Shown here: positions 1-10,600 of the stretch, in pieces
Layout of the letters: each line of letters opens with the position of its first letter
How positions within the stretch are numbered: position 1 is the stretch's first letter
Assembly: GCF_001754075.1 (NCBI RefSeq)
Contig: NZ_MIEH01000007.1
Location: 158,021-222,020, forward strand
Origin: Merdimonas faecis
GTDB lineage: Bacteria > Bacillota > Clostridia > Lachnospirales > Lachnospiraceae
Direction: 5' to 3'
Length of the DNA stretch: 64,000 nt
Notes under the pieces: model-generated
Told to the model about the DNA's origin: nothing
Seen by the model: only the letters and a program-made list of their open reading frames with translations
Databases searched by the model: none
Position numbers and translations under genes: made by a program

Positions 1-92
1 ATTTTCCCGGTCAGGAATCCAAACACATACCCATTTGTAACTGCCGTAAAGCCAATCTGTACTAAAGGTCTTAATTTCCTAACCAATTCCAA
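1..92 (-). CDS. 4Fe-4S binding membrane protein, N-terminus only (partial)
   Basis: The frame runs off the left edge of the window, so only about 30 residues are seen, reading roughly MELVRKLRPLVQIGFTAVTN and then GYVFGFLTGK. The start is probably TTG at 92: a GGAG lies 4 nt upstream and the frame is blocked further out. It overlaps the end of the CXXC gene by 14 bp, which implies translational coupling. In other Firmicutes a 4Fe-4S-binding membrane protein (NapH/CcoG-like) follows the TlpA and CD1871A genes. The call rests mostly on that gene order plus the RPLVQIGF start. Function is presumably thiol or electron transfer at the membrane; no cysteine motif is visible in the part present. Confidence 0.5.
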   Translation of the reverse strand, partial: MELVRKLRPLVQIGFTAVTNGYVFGFLTGK

Positions 93-225
93 TACACTCC
101 AGACATATATAAATTGCTTTGATCCAGACGGTCTGAGCTTCTCCCCGGTAAATACCTGCTGCCAGGAAGCATATTCCTGTCACCAGCAAGAGCCCCGGCA
201 GAATCACCCTTCTTTTCGCCTTCAT
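79..225 (-). CDS. CD1871A-family CXXC-motif small membrane protein
   Basis: A 48-residue protein: a basic start (MKAKRR), one hydrophobic helix (about residues 7-24), an IYRGE turn and a C-terminal CLEC motif (Cys41 and Cys44) followed by IGIG. This matches the CD1871A family of CXXC-containing small membrane proteins found next to TlpA-like lipoproteins. Its ATG overlaps the TGA of the TlpA gene (TGATG). The CXXC at the end of a short membrane helix suggests thiol-disulfide exchange with the neighbouring thioredoxin-like lipoprotein and iron-sulfur protein. That role is inferred from gene order, not demonstrated. Confidence 0.7.
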   Translation of the reverse strand: MKAKRRVILPGLLLVTGICFLAAGIYRGEAQTVWIKAIYICLECIGIG

Positions 226-821
226 CACTGCACCTCGCTTCGCAGATCCTCAATGATCGAAGTCCACTCTTCCTTAGAACGGCTCCCGGCATACCCCTCG
301 CCCACCTGGTTTCCTTCTGAATCCACAAATATGGTCGTAGGTACGACGCTGACTCTGCTAAGCACCTTCCGCTGGATATCCGGCGATGCCACCAGATGCG
401 TATAATCTGCCTGGGTAGACTGGACGATCTCCTGCGCTTTAGAATCCCCGGTCTCTGTCACATCGCTGATCAGGCCGATCATCTGAAATTCCCCGCTGTC
501 GTAAGAGCGGCTTATCTCTCCCAGATCCGGCATCTCCTGGATACAGGGGCCACAAAAGGTTCCCCAGATATTGATCATGGTAAGCTTTGACTGGCCAAAA
601 ATCTCCTGCGTCACATCTTCCCCGTCCAGTGTCTGCGCTTCAAATTCTCCAAATATATTTTCTCCGGATTCCTCGCTCCCGGACGTCTCTTCCTTCTGTA
701 CATTTCCCTCGTTTCCGCCGGAGCCTGCATCTTCTGCCGCTTCCGTTCCGCCGCATCCTTCCAGTGCAAGGGCCAGAAACATCCCCATAGCCAAAACCGC
801 ACCTGCATACTTTTTCTTCAT
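225..821 (-). CDS. TlpA/ResA-like thioredoxin-fold lipoprotein
   Basis: A 198-residue extracytoplasmic thiol-disulfide oxidoreductase. The start MKKKYAG at 821 was chosen over a longer open frame because AAGGAGG precedes it by about 7 nt and a signal peptide begins there. A lipoprotein signal (residues 1-22) ends in LEGC with Cys23 as the likely lipidated residue. A Gly/Ser/Glu-rich linker (24-56) leads to a thioredoxin-fold domain. The active site WGTFCGPC has Cys90 and Cys93, and Val160-Pro161-Thr supplies the cis-proline loop. It heads the redox trio with the CXXC and 4Fe-4S genes. It is probably reductive (protein repair or maturation on the outer face), since ResA/TlpA homologs are; the substrate is unknown. 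Confidence 0.85.
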   Translation of the reverse strand: MKKKYAGAVLAMGMFLALALEGCGGTEAAEDAGSGGNEGNVQKEETSGSEESGENIFGEFEAQTLDGEDVTQEIFGQSKLTMINIWGTFCGPCIQEMPDLGEISRSYDSGEFQMIGLISDVTETGDSKAQEIVQSTQADYTHLVASPDIQRKVLSRVSVVPTTIFVDSEGNQVGEGYAGSRSKEEWTSIIEDLRSEVQ

Positions 822-924
822 GAAGAACCTCCTTCTAAACCTCCAGAATTGTGTGTCCCCAGTATAGCATATGGTCCCTGAATTTTGAACCTCCATTTTG
901 ATCATGCCTTTTACCGCTGCACAT

Positions 925-952
925 AAAAAGACCGGGAAAACTTCCCGGTCTT
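925..952 (-). terminator. Intrinsic terminator after the nucleotidyltransferase gene
   Basis: An 11-bp perfect stem (AAGACCGGGAA and its complement) has a 3-nt loop and is followed on the minus strand by TTTTTATG. It lies about 30 bp past the stop of the gene ending at 984. Confidence 0.8.
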
Positions 953-983
953 CAAACTTTTCAAAGGGTCTTCTGTTGTCTTT

Positions 984-1904
984 TTATTCCCCCCACAAAT
1001 TCTCCGGATACACGCCGTCTGCGATCAGCCGGCCAAATGCCTCCTCCACTGCAGGCTTATCCTCCTTGTAAGTGACTCCAAACCACTTGTCCTGGGTCTC
1101 CAGCACCTTCACCCGGGCACGTCCCTCCCGGATCAGTTTATCCACAATGGTTGGCAGAAGGTATTCCTTCTTCAGCGGATCCCCCGACGGATCCTCCAAA
1201 AATTCCCGGAACCCTTTTCCCAGATAGTCGATAAACGAGGGCTCTCCGGCCCACATATTCATAGACACCCGTTCATTCTCTGTAAACCATTCCTGTACGC
1301 CCGGATCGTCACAGAAAAGCTTCCCATCCTCATCTCTGCCAATCCCGGTCGTCTCTACCACATGTGTCAGGAAATCGTTTTCATCTGCTCTGCAGATTCC
1401 CCTGGTGACTGTTCCGTTCTCACTCAAGGTATTTTTCAGTACAAACCCTGCCATACCCATACAGAATTCTGCATCGCACGCTTCCTCTTCAACCAGAAAA
1501 CCGTGCAGCTTACGGAAGGCCTCTTTCCCGTAATAGTCGTCTGCGTTGATGATAACAAACGGCTCCTTTACCACATCCTTACAGCACAGGATGGCCTGTC
1601 CCGTTCCCCAGGGCTTGGTCCGTCCCTCCGGCACCTGAAATCCCTCCGGAATATCGGAAAGCTCCTGGAACACATACTCTACATCGATATGCTTCCTGAT
1701 GCGGTCTCCAATGACTGCCTTAAACTCTTCCTCAATATCCTTGCGGATGATAAAGACCACTTTATCAAATCCCGCCTCCTTCGCATCATAGATAGAATAA
1801 TCCATGATGATTTCACCGTGCTTTCCCATCTTTGCCAGCTGTTTGATCCCGCCGCCATACCGGGAGCCGATTCCGGCCGCCATGATAATCAATGTCGTAT
1901 TCAT
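984..1904 (-). CDS. Sugar-phosphate nucleotidyltransferase-like protein
   Basis: A 306-residue protein with a GT-A/nucleotidyltransferase fold. The N-terminus carries the nucleotide-binding loop MAAGIGSRYGGGIKQL (residues 8-23), KPWGTGQA at 97-104, and NADDYYG at 120-126, where the Asp residues would bind the metal and sugar nucleotide. This fits enzymes that activate sugar phosphates with NTP, or a related nucleotidyltransferase. It lacks the C-terminal left-handed helix repeats of GlmU-type enzymes. The HD-domain gene starts 37 bp upstream and the two are probably co-transcribed, ending at the terminator at 925-952. The exact sugar is not evident. Confidence 0.75.
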   Translation of the reverse strand: MNTTLIIMAAGIGSRYGGGIKQLAKMGKHGEIIMDYSIYDAKEAGFDKVVFIIRKDIEEEFKAVIGDRIRKHIDVEYVFQELSDIPEGFQVPEGRTKPWGTGQAILCCKDVVKEPFVIINADDYYGKEAFRKLHGFLVEEEACDAEFCMGMAGFVLKNTLSENGTVTRGICRADENDFLTHVVETTGIGRDEDGKLFCDDPGVQEWFTENERVSMNMWAGEPSFIDYLGKGFREFLEDPSGDPLKKEYLLPTIVDKLIREGRARVKVLETQDKWFGVTYKEDKPAVEEAFGRLIADGVYPENLWGE

Positions 1905-1941
1905 ATGATTTTCCTCTCAAATATATGATAATATTGTATCA

Positions 1942-2505
1942 TTACAATCCCAGGACATCTGAAATTGCACCCATCTCTTCCAGAGCCACATCAATCAGGT
2001 CATCAAGGCTTAGTCCTGTAAACTCGATCGCTTCCATGTAATCACGGTTCGCTCCGGCTGCAAACCGGCGTTCATTAAACCTCTTCATTACAGATTTATG
2101 TTTTACGCTTGCAATCTTTTTATCCGGATATATCTGTGCAACGGCTTTCACAAATCCGCTCATAGGATCTGCCGACAGGATGGCATACTGCAGCTTCGTC
2201 TTCGCCTTCACCCCGCTTTTCGGGTTGTGAGCACAGATTGCATCAAACAATACCTTATCTTCGATCCCTTCCTTTTTCAGGATCTCCACAGATGTAGGGC
2301 CATGCACACTCATGTCATTTCTCCAGTCACACTGCTCCTCATCCAGATCATGCAGAAGACCTACGATTCCCCAGTATTCGACCTCATCTGGCGCCAGTCT
2401 TTTTGCCAGCCCTCTCATGATCGCCTCTACTGCATAGGAGTGAGTGATATAATTCTCTCCCTCCATATATTTCATCAGTATTGCATGTGCCTGTTCCCGA
2501 TCCAT
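1942..2505 (-). CDS. HD-domain metal-dependent phosphohydrolase family protein
   Basis: A 187-residue HD-superfamily protein. Probable metal ligands are His22 (THSYAV), the His52-Asp53 doublet in GLLHDLDEEQ, His93 in AHNPKSG, and Asp113 in SADPMSG. The arrangement matches the small stand-alone HDIG-type hydrolases annotated in many Clostridia. These act on nucleotides or phosphate esters, but the substrate of this branch is not known. AGGAGG stands just upstream of the ATG. It precedes the nucleotidyltransferase in the same direction with a 37-bp gap, which suggests a two-gene operon. Confidence 0.75.
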   Translation of the reverse strand: MDREQAHAILMKYMEGENYITHSYAVEAIMRGLAKRLAPDEVEYWGIVGLLHDLDEEQCDWRNDMSVHGPTSVEILKKEGIEDKVLFDAICAHNPKSGVKAKTKLQYAILSADPMSGFVKAVAQIYPDKKIASVKHKSVMKRFNERRFAAGANRDYMEAIEFTGLSLDDLIDVALEEMGAISDVLGL

Positions 2506-2561
2506 TTTTCAATTCCTCCTTCGCTTCATACTCTTCATATGCTTCAACCATTGTAACATAG

Positions 2562-2599
2562 AAAGAGCAGAAATTCTATATTCAGAATCTCTGCTCTTT
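2562..2599 (-). terminator. Intrinsic terminator after the M24 peptidase gene
   Basis: A long hairpin (AAAGAGCAGA paired with TCTGCTCTTT and an extended AT-rich stem) lies 33 bp past the stop of the M24 gene and upstream of the HD gene. It separates the two transcription units. Confidence 0.7.
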
Positions 2600-2632
2600 G
2601 TATTTTCACAACTATTCAGCCGTGTTTTTTGC

Positions 2633-3718
2633 TTATTCCTCCGGAACTACGATCAGATCTTTTGTGAAGTGATTCAGAACTTCGCAGCCATCCTCTGTGA
2701 TGATTACCAGGTCCTCGATGCGGACACCGATATTCTCATCCGGAAGGTAGATACCCGGCTCTACAGAGAAGCACTGTCCAACCTGGATGATATCTTCATT
2801 TACTGAAGAAACATCGCCGAACTCGTGATCCTCAAGTCCGATAGAATGTCCGGTTCTGTGAGTGAAATACTGTCCGTATCCCTTCTCTTCGATGTAATTT
2901 CTTGCCGCCAGGTCTACATCACACATGCGGTTGCCCGGTTTTGCAGCTTCGATACCGCGTCTGTTTGCTTCGCATACAATGTCATAGATTTCTCTTGCGC
3001 GGTCGGAAACCTCACCAATAAATACGGTTCTGGTCATATCTGATGCATAGTTATCCTTGAACGCTCCGATATCCAGGATTACGCAGTCGCCGCGTTTTCC
3101 CTTGGAATCATCTGTTACATGATGCGGGTCAGCTGCACCGTGTCCATATGCGGTGATCGGATCAAAGGATACGTCCTCGCATCCCAGTTCTTTGTAGATC
3201 TCACGCATCTTTGCGTTCAGTTCTTTCTCTGTCAGGCCCTTTACTACCCATGGAATGATCCTCTCCATAGCGATATCGTTGATTCTGGAGGATTCTCTCA
3301 TCAGCTCCTGCTCTTTTTCATCTTTGACCATACGGATGTAGTCAATGATCGGTGATCCATTGACAAACTTGCTTCCGCCGCCCAGCTCCTGCAGACGGAT
3401 CAGGAATTTGGAAGGCCATGTCTTGTCGATTCCCATCACTTTGTCTTTTTCTACAAATCTGCTTAAGATCTCTACTCCGTCCTCAATATCATCATAGTAG
3501 GTGATTGCTACTCCAAGATCTGATTCCTGCGGGAACAGCTTGTTGATGATCATCTGATGATTGCCGTTTACATTCAGATACAGCGCCAGGAGTCTTTCTC
3601 CCGGGAAGATCCATTTTCCAGTCAGATAGAAGATCGCAACCGGATCGGAAATGATCATCTGAGGAACTCCTTTTTCTTCCATTGATTTCAATACTCTAGA
3701 TACTTTGTTCTGGTCCAT
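2633..3718 (-). CDS. M24-family metallopeptidase (Xaa-Pro aminopeptidase-like)
   Basis: A 361-residue cytoplasmic peptidase of the creatinase/aminopeptidase P family, which removes N-terminal residues from X-Pro peptides. The start MDQNKVSRV at 3718 was chosen because a G-rich GGTTGGGG lies just upstream and homologs begin here; an open frame extends to 3781. It has a creatinase-like N-domain (1-130) and a pita-bread catalytic domain (about 138-361). All five expected metal ligands are present: Asp216 (LDIGA), Asp227 (ASDMTR), His291 (RTGHSIG), Glu320 (SVEPGIY) and Glu335 (VRIED). It is a single-gene unit between two terminators. Confidence 0.88.
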   Translation of the reverse strand: MDQNKVSRVLKSMEEKGVPQMIISDPVAIFYLTGKWIFPGERLLALYLNVNGNHQMIINKLFPQESDLGVAITYYDDIEDGVEILSRFVEKDKVMGIDKTWPSKFLIRLQELGGGSKFVNGSPIIDYIRMVKDEKEQELMRESSRINDIAMERIIPWVVKGLTEKELNAKMREIYKELGCEDVSFDPITAYGHGAADPHHVTDDSKGKRGDCVILDIGAFKDNYASDMTRTVFIGEVSDRAREIYDIVCEANRRGIEAAKPGNRMCDVDLAARNYIEEKGYGQYFTHRTGHSIGLEDHEFGDVSSVNEDIIQVGQCFSVEPGIYLPDENIGVRIEDLVIITEDGCEVLNHFTKDLIVVPEE

Positions 3719-3837
3719 TTTTCCCCAACCTTTCTTTAAAAAGACATTCAAGATCAGCAGTAAGCCGCCGATTCTTTCCAAAAAATATTATAGTATCACC
3801 GTCCCGAAATGTCAATTTCTTCCCTTTCGTTCCATAG

Positions 3838-3868
3838 AAAAAAGGGAAGCCATTTTCAGGCTTCCCTT
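3838..3868 (-). terminator. rpoBC operon terminator
   Basis: A 10-bp stem (AAGGGAAGCC/GGCTTCCCTT) has a 7-nt loop and continues into a T-run on the minus strand, about 30 bp beyond the rpoC stop. Confidence 0.85.
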
Positions 3869-3896
3869 CTGCTTGACAATTCTGATAACTCTGTCT

Positions 3897-6800
3897 CTAT
3901 TCTTCTGCCGTGACAGCTTCCTCTGGCGCCGCTTCTGCAAACACGCCTTCCTCAGCTGTATCCGGGAGCTCTTCTGCGCCGGCGTCTCCGATCACAGTAT
4001 CTTCTCCCTCCAGCTCTTCCTCGCTGAACATAATCTCATCATCCAGGGACATATCTGTATCCAGGCGGATATCGCGGTATTTGTGCATACCGGTACCTGC
4101 CGGAATGTGTTTACCGATGATGACATTTTCCTTCAAGCCTACCAGCGGGTCAATCTTGCCCTTGATAGCTGCTTCCGTCAGTACCTTGGTGGTCTCCTGG
4201 AAGGATGCCGCGGACAGGAAGGAATTAGTAGCCAGAGATGCCTTGGTGATACCAAGCATGATCTGTTCTCCGGTAGCCGGAGTCTTTCCTTCTTTTTCCA
4301 TCTGCTCGTTGACGTCCTCGAATACCAGACGATCCACATTTGTGCCCGGAAGGAATTCGGTATCTCCTGCTTCCTCCACACGTACTTTCTTCAGCATCTG
4401 GCGCACGATCACCTCGATATGCTTATCGTTGATATCAACACCCTGCAGGCGGTATACACGCTGTACTTCCTGGAGCATGTAGTCCTGTACGGCACGCAGT
4501 CCTTTGATCTTCAGGATATCATGCGGATTTACACTACCTTCTGTCAGCTCATCGCCGGCCTCCAGTTCCGCGCCGTCCTGGATCTTGATCCTGGATCCGT
4601 ACGGGATCAGGTACGCCTTGGACTCGCCGGTCTCGTGATTAGTCACGATGATCTCGCGTCTCTTCTTCGTATCATTGATAGTAGCGGTACCTGCAAATTC
4701 TGTGATGATCGCAAGTCCCTTCGGCTTTCTTGCCTCAAAAAGCTCTTCGACACGGGGAAGACCCTGTGTGATATCGTCACCGGCCACACCACCGGTATGG
4801 AAGGTACGCATGGTCAGCTGGGTACCAGGCTCTCCGATGGACTGTGCGGCGATAATACCTACAGCCTCACCTACCTGTACCGGCTCGCCGGTCGCCATGT
4901 TGGCGCCGTAGCACTTCGCGCAGACACCGCGGTGAGAACGGCAGGTCAGGATGGTACGGATCTTGATCTTTGTCAGAGGCTCTCCGTTTTCATCCACACC
5001 TTTCTTTGCGATCAGCTCAGCACGCTTCGGTGTAACCATGTGGTTTGCTTTTACCAGCACATTGCCGTCTTTATCTTTGATATCTTCGCACAGATAGCGT
5101 CCTGTGATACGCTCCTGTAAGCTCTCGATCTCTTCATTGCCGTCCATAAATGCCCTGACATACATTCCCGGAATCTCAGCACCCTCATCCACACAATCTA
5201 CATCGTGGATGATCAGTTCCTGGGAAACGTCTACCAGACGTCTGGTCAGGTATCCGGAGTCGGCGGTACGAAGCGCCGTATCGGAAAGTCCTTTACGCGC
5301 TCCATGGGCGGACATGAAGTACTCCAGTACGTCCAGACCTTCACGGAAGTTGGACTTGATCGGCAGCTCAATGGTACGTCCTGTCGTATCTGCCATCAGA
5401 CCACGCATACCTGCAAGCTGTTTGATCTGCTTGTCAGAACCACGGGCTCCGGAGTCCGCCATCATATAGATGTTATTGTATTTATCCAGACCGGAAAGCA
5501 GTGCCTCTGTCAGTGCATCGTCGGTTGCCTTCCATGTCTCTACGACTTCTTTGTAACGCTCTTCCTCCGTGATCAGACCACGCTTGTAGTTCTTGGTGAT
5601 CTTATCTACGGTATCCTGTGCCTGTTTGATCATCTCAGGCTTCTGCGGCGGCACGGTCATATCAGAAATAGATACGGTCATAGCCGCGCGTGTGGAGAAT
5701 TTATATCCGATGGATTTTACAGCATCCAGCACTTCCGCGGTAGCTGTGGATCCGTGGGTATTGATGACCTTCTCCAGGATCTGCTTGAGCTGTTTCTTTC
5801 CAACATGGAAATCTACCTCAAGCAGCAGCTCGTTTCCTTCCTGCTCTCTGTCTACAAATCCAAGATCCTGTGGAATGATTTCATTAAACAGGAATCTTCC
5901 CAGTGTAGACTCGATCACACCGCTCTTTACGGTTCCGTCCGGCATAGTCTTGTTTACGCGGACTTTGATCTTGGAATGAAGGGTAATTGCCTGGTTCTCA
6001 TAAGCCAGCAGCGCCTCATTGACGCTCTTGAACGCTTTTCCTTCTCCTTTTGCCCCCGGACGCTCCTGGGTCAGATAATAGATACCCAGTACCATATCCT
6101 GAGACGGCACCGCAACCGGGCCTCCGTCAGAAGGCTTCAGAAGGTTGTTCGGTGACAGCAGAAGGAAGCGGCACTCTGCCTGCGCTTCTACGGACAGCGG
6201 AAGGTGAACCGCCATCTGGTCTCCGTCGAAGTCCGCATTGTAAGCGGTACATACCAGCGGATGCAGCTTGATCGCCTTACCTTCTACCAGGATCGGCTCG
6301 AAGGCCTGGATTCCCAGACGGTGCAGCGTAGGGGCACGGTTCAGCATAACCGGATGCTCTTTGATGACGTCTTCCAGTACGTCCCACACCTGCGGCTCCA
6401 GTCTTTCCACCATCTTCTTGGCGTTCTTGATATTGTGTGCAGTTCCGTTCTGCACCAGCTCTTTCATAACGAAAGGCTTGAACAGCTCGATCGCCATCTC
6501 TTTTGGCAGACCGCACTGATAGATCTTAAGTTCCGGTCCGACTACGATAACGGAACGTCCGGAGTAGTCGACACGTTTACCCAGCAGGTTCTGACGGAAA
6601 CGTCCGGATTTACCCTTCAGCATGTCAGACAGGGACTTCAGGGCTCTGTTTCCAGGTCCTGTGACCGGACGGCCGCGGCGGCCGTTGTCGATCAGGGCGT
6701 CCACTGCTTCCTGCAGCATTCTCTTTTCATTTCTTACGATAATGTCCGGAGCGCCCAGCTCTAACAGGCGTTTCAGACGGTTATTTCTGTTGATGATCCG

Positions 6801-7601
6801 GCGGTACAGGTCATTCAAATCGCTGGTGGCAAAACGTCCGCCGTCCAGCTGTACCATCGGACGCAGATCCGGCGGGATCACCGGGATAGCAGTCAGGATC
6901 ATCCACTCCGGCTTATTGCCGGACTCGCGGAACGCCTCTACTACCTCCAGACGTTTCACGATACGGGCCCGCTTCTGTCCGGTAGCGCCCTTTAATCCTT
7001 CCTGCAGTTCTTCATATTCTTTATCCAGATCAATAGCCTGCAGAAGCTCCTGGATGGATTCTGCTCCCATTCCTACACGGAAACGGTTGCCCCAGGTCTC
7101 TCTTGCTTCCTGGTATTCCTGCTCAGAAAGCACCTGTTTATACTGAAGATCGGTCTCTCCTTTGTCCAGCACAATGTAAGAAGCAAAGTACAGAACCTTC
7201 TCCAGTGTCCGCGGGGACAGATCCAGGATCAGTCCCATACGGCTCGGGATTCCCTTAAAGTACCAGATATGAGATACCGGCGCTGCAAGGGCGATATGTC
7301 CCATACGCTCGCGGCGTACGCTGGACTTCGTAACCTCTACTCCACAGCGGTCACATACCACGCCTTTATAGCGGATCTTTTTATATTTTCCACAGTGGCA
7401 CTCCCAGTCCTTGCTTGGTCCGAAGATCTTCTCGCAGAACAGACCGTCTTTTTCCGGCTTCAGCGTTCTGTAGTTAATGGTCTCCGGCTTGGTTACCTCT
7501 CCCCGGGACCACTCGAGAATCTTTTCAGGCGATGCCAAACCGATCTTTATCGCATCAAACGTCATTGGCTGATAAGTTTGTTCTTTACTATTTTCTGGCA
7601 T
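3897..7601 (-). CDS. rpoC: DNA-directed RNA polymerase subunit beta'
   Basis: A 1234-residue beta' subunit of the core transcription enzyme, of normal length for Clostridia. The N-terminal zinc ribbon has Cys68, Cys70, Cys83 and Cys86. The Mg-binding loop NADFDGD is at 455-461 and holds the three catalytic aspartates. The bridge-helix and trigger-loop region includes [20 protein letters not shown] near residue 905, and a second Cys cluster ([11 protein letters not shown]) lies just before it. The last 50 residues are acidic and Ala/Glu-rich. It begins 14 bp after rpoB and shares its promoter. Confidence 0.99.
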   Translation of the reverse strand: MPENSKEQTYQPMTFDAIKIGLASPEKILEWSRGEVTKPETINYRTLKPEKDGLFCEKIFGPSKDWECHCGKYKKIRYKGVVCDRCGVEVTKSSVRRERMGHIALAAPVSHIWYFKGIPSRMGLILDLSPRTLEKVLYFASYIVLDKGETDLQYKQVLSEQEYQEARETWGNRFRVGMGAESIQELLQAIDLDKEYEELQEGLKGATGQKRARIVKRLEVVEAFRESGNKPEWMILTAIPVIPPDLRPMVQLDGGRFATSDLNDLYRRIINRNNRLKRLLELGAPDIIVRNEKRMLQEAVDALIDNGRRGRPVTGPGNRALKSLSDMLKGKSGRFRQNLLGKRVDYSGRSVIVVGPELKIYQCGLPKEMAIELFKPFVMKELVQNGTAHNIKNAKKMVERLEPQVWDVLEDVIKEHPVMLNRAPTLHRLGIQAFEPILVEGKAIKLHPLVCTAYNADFDGDQMAVHLPLSVEAQAECRFLLLSPNNLLKPSDGGPVAVPSQDMVLGIYYLTQERPGAKGEGKAFKSVNEALLAYENQAITLHSKIKVRVNKTMPDGTVKSGVIESTLGRFLFNEIIPQDLGFVDREQEGNELLLEVDFHVGKKQLKQILEKVINTHGSTATAEVLDAVKSIGYKFSTRAAMTVSISDMTVPPQKPEMIKQAQDTVDKITKNYKRGLITEEERYKEVVETWKATDDALTEALLSGLDKYNNIYMMADSGARGSDKQIKQLAGMRGLMADTTGRTIELPIKSNFREGLDVLEYFMSAHGARKGLSDTALRTADSGYLTRRLVDVSQELIIHDVDCVDEGAEIPGMYVRAFMDGNEEIESLQERITGRYLCEDIKDKDGNVLVKANHMVTPKRAELIAKKGVDENGEPLTKIKIRTILTCRSHRGVCAKCYGANMATGEPVQVGEAVGIIAAQSIGEPGTQLTMRTFHTGGVAGDDITQGLPRVEELFEARKPKGLAIITEFAGTATINDTKKRREIIVTNHETGESKAYLIPYGSRIKIQDGAELEAGDELTEGSVNPHDILKIKGLRAVQDYMLQEVQRVYRLQGVDINDKHIEVIVRQMLKKVRVEEAGDTEFLPGTNVDRLVFEDVNEQMEKEGKTPATGEQIMLGITKASLATNSFLSAASFQETTKVLTEAAIKGKIDPLVGLKENVIIGKHIPAGTGMHKYRDIRLDTDMSLDDEIMFSEEELEGEDTVIGDAGAEELPDTAEEGVFAEAAPEEAVTAEE

Positions 7602-7615
7602 CCTGGCACTCCTTC

Positions 7616-10600
7616 CTATTCATCATCTGATAAATCATCAAATGCAAAGTCATCAGTTTCTTCAAATTCCAGTTCGTAATGATCTTCTTCCGGCTCTTCT
7701 TCCACATCTACCAGCTCTTCTCCCTGGAATTCCTGCTCCGTATACCCCTGAGCGCCAAGATTATCATCCTGACGGTATTTCCTGTCTCCTTCGATGAGGG
7801 AGCGGAAATCTGTCTCGCCCATGTCTACGGTTTCCATGATCTCGACCTCTGTATTGTCGTCTCTTAAGACGCGCACATCCAGGCCCAGAGACTGCAGCTC
7901 TTTTAAGAGCACCTTGAAGGACTCCGGAATACCCGGCTCAGGAATATTTTCACCCTTGATGATGGCCTCGTAGGTCTTCACACGTCCGATCACGTCGTCA
8001 GACTTCACGGTCAGGATCTCCTGCAGGGTGTAAGATGCGCCGTACGCCTCCAGTGCCCAGACTTCCATCTCTCCGAAACGCTGTCCGCCGAACTGTGCCT
8101 TTCCACCCAGCGGCTGCTGTGTTACCAGAGAGTATGGTCCGGTAGAACGTGCATGGATCTTATCGTCTACCAGATGGTGCAGCTTCAGATAGTGCATGTG
8201 TCCGATGGTAACCGGGCTGTCGAAATATTCTCCTGTACGGCCGTCACGCAGACGCACCTTACCGTCTCTGGAGATCGGCACGCCTTTCCAGAGTTTTCTG
8301 TGCTCACGGTTGTCAGACAGATACTGCAGCACTTCCGGAAGCAGCTCTTCTTTATGCTTTGCCTCAAACTCTTCCCAGCTTAAGTTGACATAATCGTTGG
8401 CCAGGTCAAGAGTATCCATAATATCATTCTCGTCCGCACCGTCGAATACCGGTGTGGCAATGTTGAATCCCAGTGCTTTTGCCGCCAGAGACAGATGGAT
8501 CTCCAGTACCTGTCCGATATTCATACGGGAAGGTACACCCAGCGGATTCAGCACGATATCCAGCGGCCGTCCGTTTGGCAGGAACGGCATATCCTCTACC
8601 GGAAGCACACGGGAAACGACACCCTTATTTCCGTGACGTCCCGCCATTTTATCTCCGACAGAGATCTTTCTCTTCTGTGCAATGTAAATGCGCACTGCCT
8701 GGTTTACACCCGGTGACAGCTCGTCGCCATTTGCCCTGGTGAATACCTTGGCATCTACAACGATACCATATTCGCCGTGCGGAACTTTCAGAGATGTATC
8801 TCTGACTTCACGTGCCTTTTCACCGAAGATCGCACGGAGCAGACGCTCCTCAGCGGTAAGCTCGGTCTCTCCCTTCGGAGTTACCTTTCCTACCAGGATA
8901 TCTCCTGCACGCACTTCCGCACCGATGCGGATGATTCCTCTCTCATCCAGGTTCTTCAGCGCATCATCACCAACGCCCGGAATGTCACGGGTGATCTCTT
9001 CCGGCCCCAGCTTGGTATCGCGGGCTTCTGCCTCATATTCTTCAATGTGTACGGATGTGTAAACATCATCCTGTACCAGTCTTTCACTTAACAGTACCGC
9101 ATCCTCGTAGTTATAGCCTTCCCAGGTCATAAATCCGATCAGCGGGTTCTTTCCAAGAGCCATCTCGCCATTGGATGTGGACGGTCCGTCAGCGATCACT
9201 TCGCCTGCCTCCACGCGGTCTCCCTTGAAGACGATCGGTCTCTGGTTGTAGCAGTTGCTCTGGTTACTTCTTAAGAACTTGGTCAGCTTATATTTCTTTA
9301 AGTTGCCGTCGTCCTGGCGGATCGTAATCTCTGCAGATGTGGAGCGCTCTACCACGCCGCCTTCTTCTGCGATCACGCAGACTCCGGAGTCCACTGCTGC
9401 TTTTTCTTCCATACCAGTTCCAACGACCGGAGCCTCGGTCATCAGAAGCGGAACCGCCTGACGCTGCATGTTGGATCCCATCAGCGCACGGTTGGCATCG
9501 TCGTTCTCCAGGAACGGGATCAGCGCTGTTGCCACGGAGAACACCATCTTAGGCGATACATCCATGTAATCAAACATGCTTCTTTCGTACTCCTGTGTCT
9601 CTTCGCGGTAACGACCGGAAACATTTTTATTAATGAAGTGTCCTTCTTCATCCAGAGGCTCATTGGCCTGTGCCACGTGGTAATTATCTTCCTCATCCGC
9701 CGTCATGTATACGACTTCATCCGTAACCACCGGATTTTTCGGATCATCGTGGTTGATCTTGCGGTACGGAGCCTCTACGAATCCGTACTGATTGATTCTG
9801 GCATAGCATGCCAGGGAGTTGATCAGACCGATGTTCGGACCTTCAGGCGTCTCGATCGGACACATTCTTCCATAGTGGGAATAGTGTACGTCACGCACCT
9901 CGAATCCGGCACGGTCTCTGGACAGACCTCCCGGTCCCAGGGCAGACAGACGTCTCTTGTGCGTCAGCTCACCCAGCGGGTTGTTCTGATCCATGAACTG
10001 GGACAGCTGGGAGGATCCAAAGAACTCCTTCACTGCTGCCGTTACCGGCTTGATATTGATCAGGGACTGAGGGGAGATTCCCTCCAGATCCTGTGTGGTC
10101 ATACGTTCTCTTACCACTCTCTCCAGTCTGGAAAGTCCGATCCGGTACTGGTTCTGCAGAAGTTCGCCTACAGAACGGATCCGCCGGTTGCCCAGGTGGT
10201 CGATATCGTCATCATTTCCAAGGCCATACTCCAGATGGATATTGTAGTTGATGGAAGCCAGGATGTCCTCTTTTGTGATGTGTTTCGGGATCAGGTCATG
10301 GATATCCCTCCTGATGGCATGCTTCAGTTCATCCACATCGCCTGCCGTCTCTTCCAGGATTCCCGCCAGAACCGGATAATATACCAGCTCCGTAACCCCT
10401 ACTTCTTCCGGATCCACATCTACGATAGATGTAAGATCCACCATCATATTAGAAAGGACTTTAATGTTCCTCTCCTCGTCCGGACGCTCAATCCACACAT
10501 AAGGAACTGCCGCATTCTGGATCTGGTCTGCCAGCTCTCTGGTCACCTTGGTTCCTGCTTCCGCGATCACTTCGCCGGTGATCGGGCTTGCAACCGTCTC

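Noticed and set aside
3705..5120. 471-codon plus-strand open frame opposite rpoC
   Set aside because: Antisense shadow of rpoC and the M24 gene start; Cys/His/Leu-rich with no family signal and no ribosome-binding site.
5205..6155. 316-codon plus-strand frame opposite rpoC
   Set aside because: Antisense reading within rpoC without start signals.
10005..10110. Rifampicin-resistance change in RpoB
   Set aside because: The usual Gln, Asp, His and Ser positions are wild type; Gly at the Ser522-equivalent position is not, by itself, evidence of resistance.
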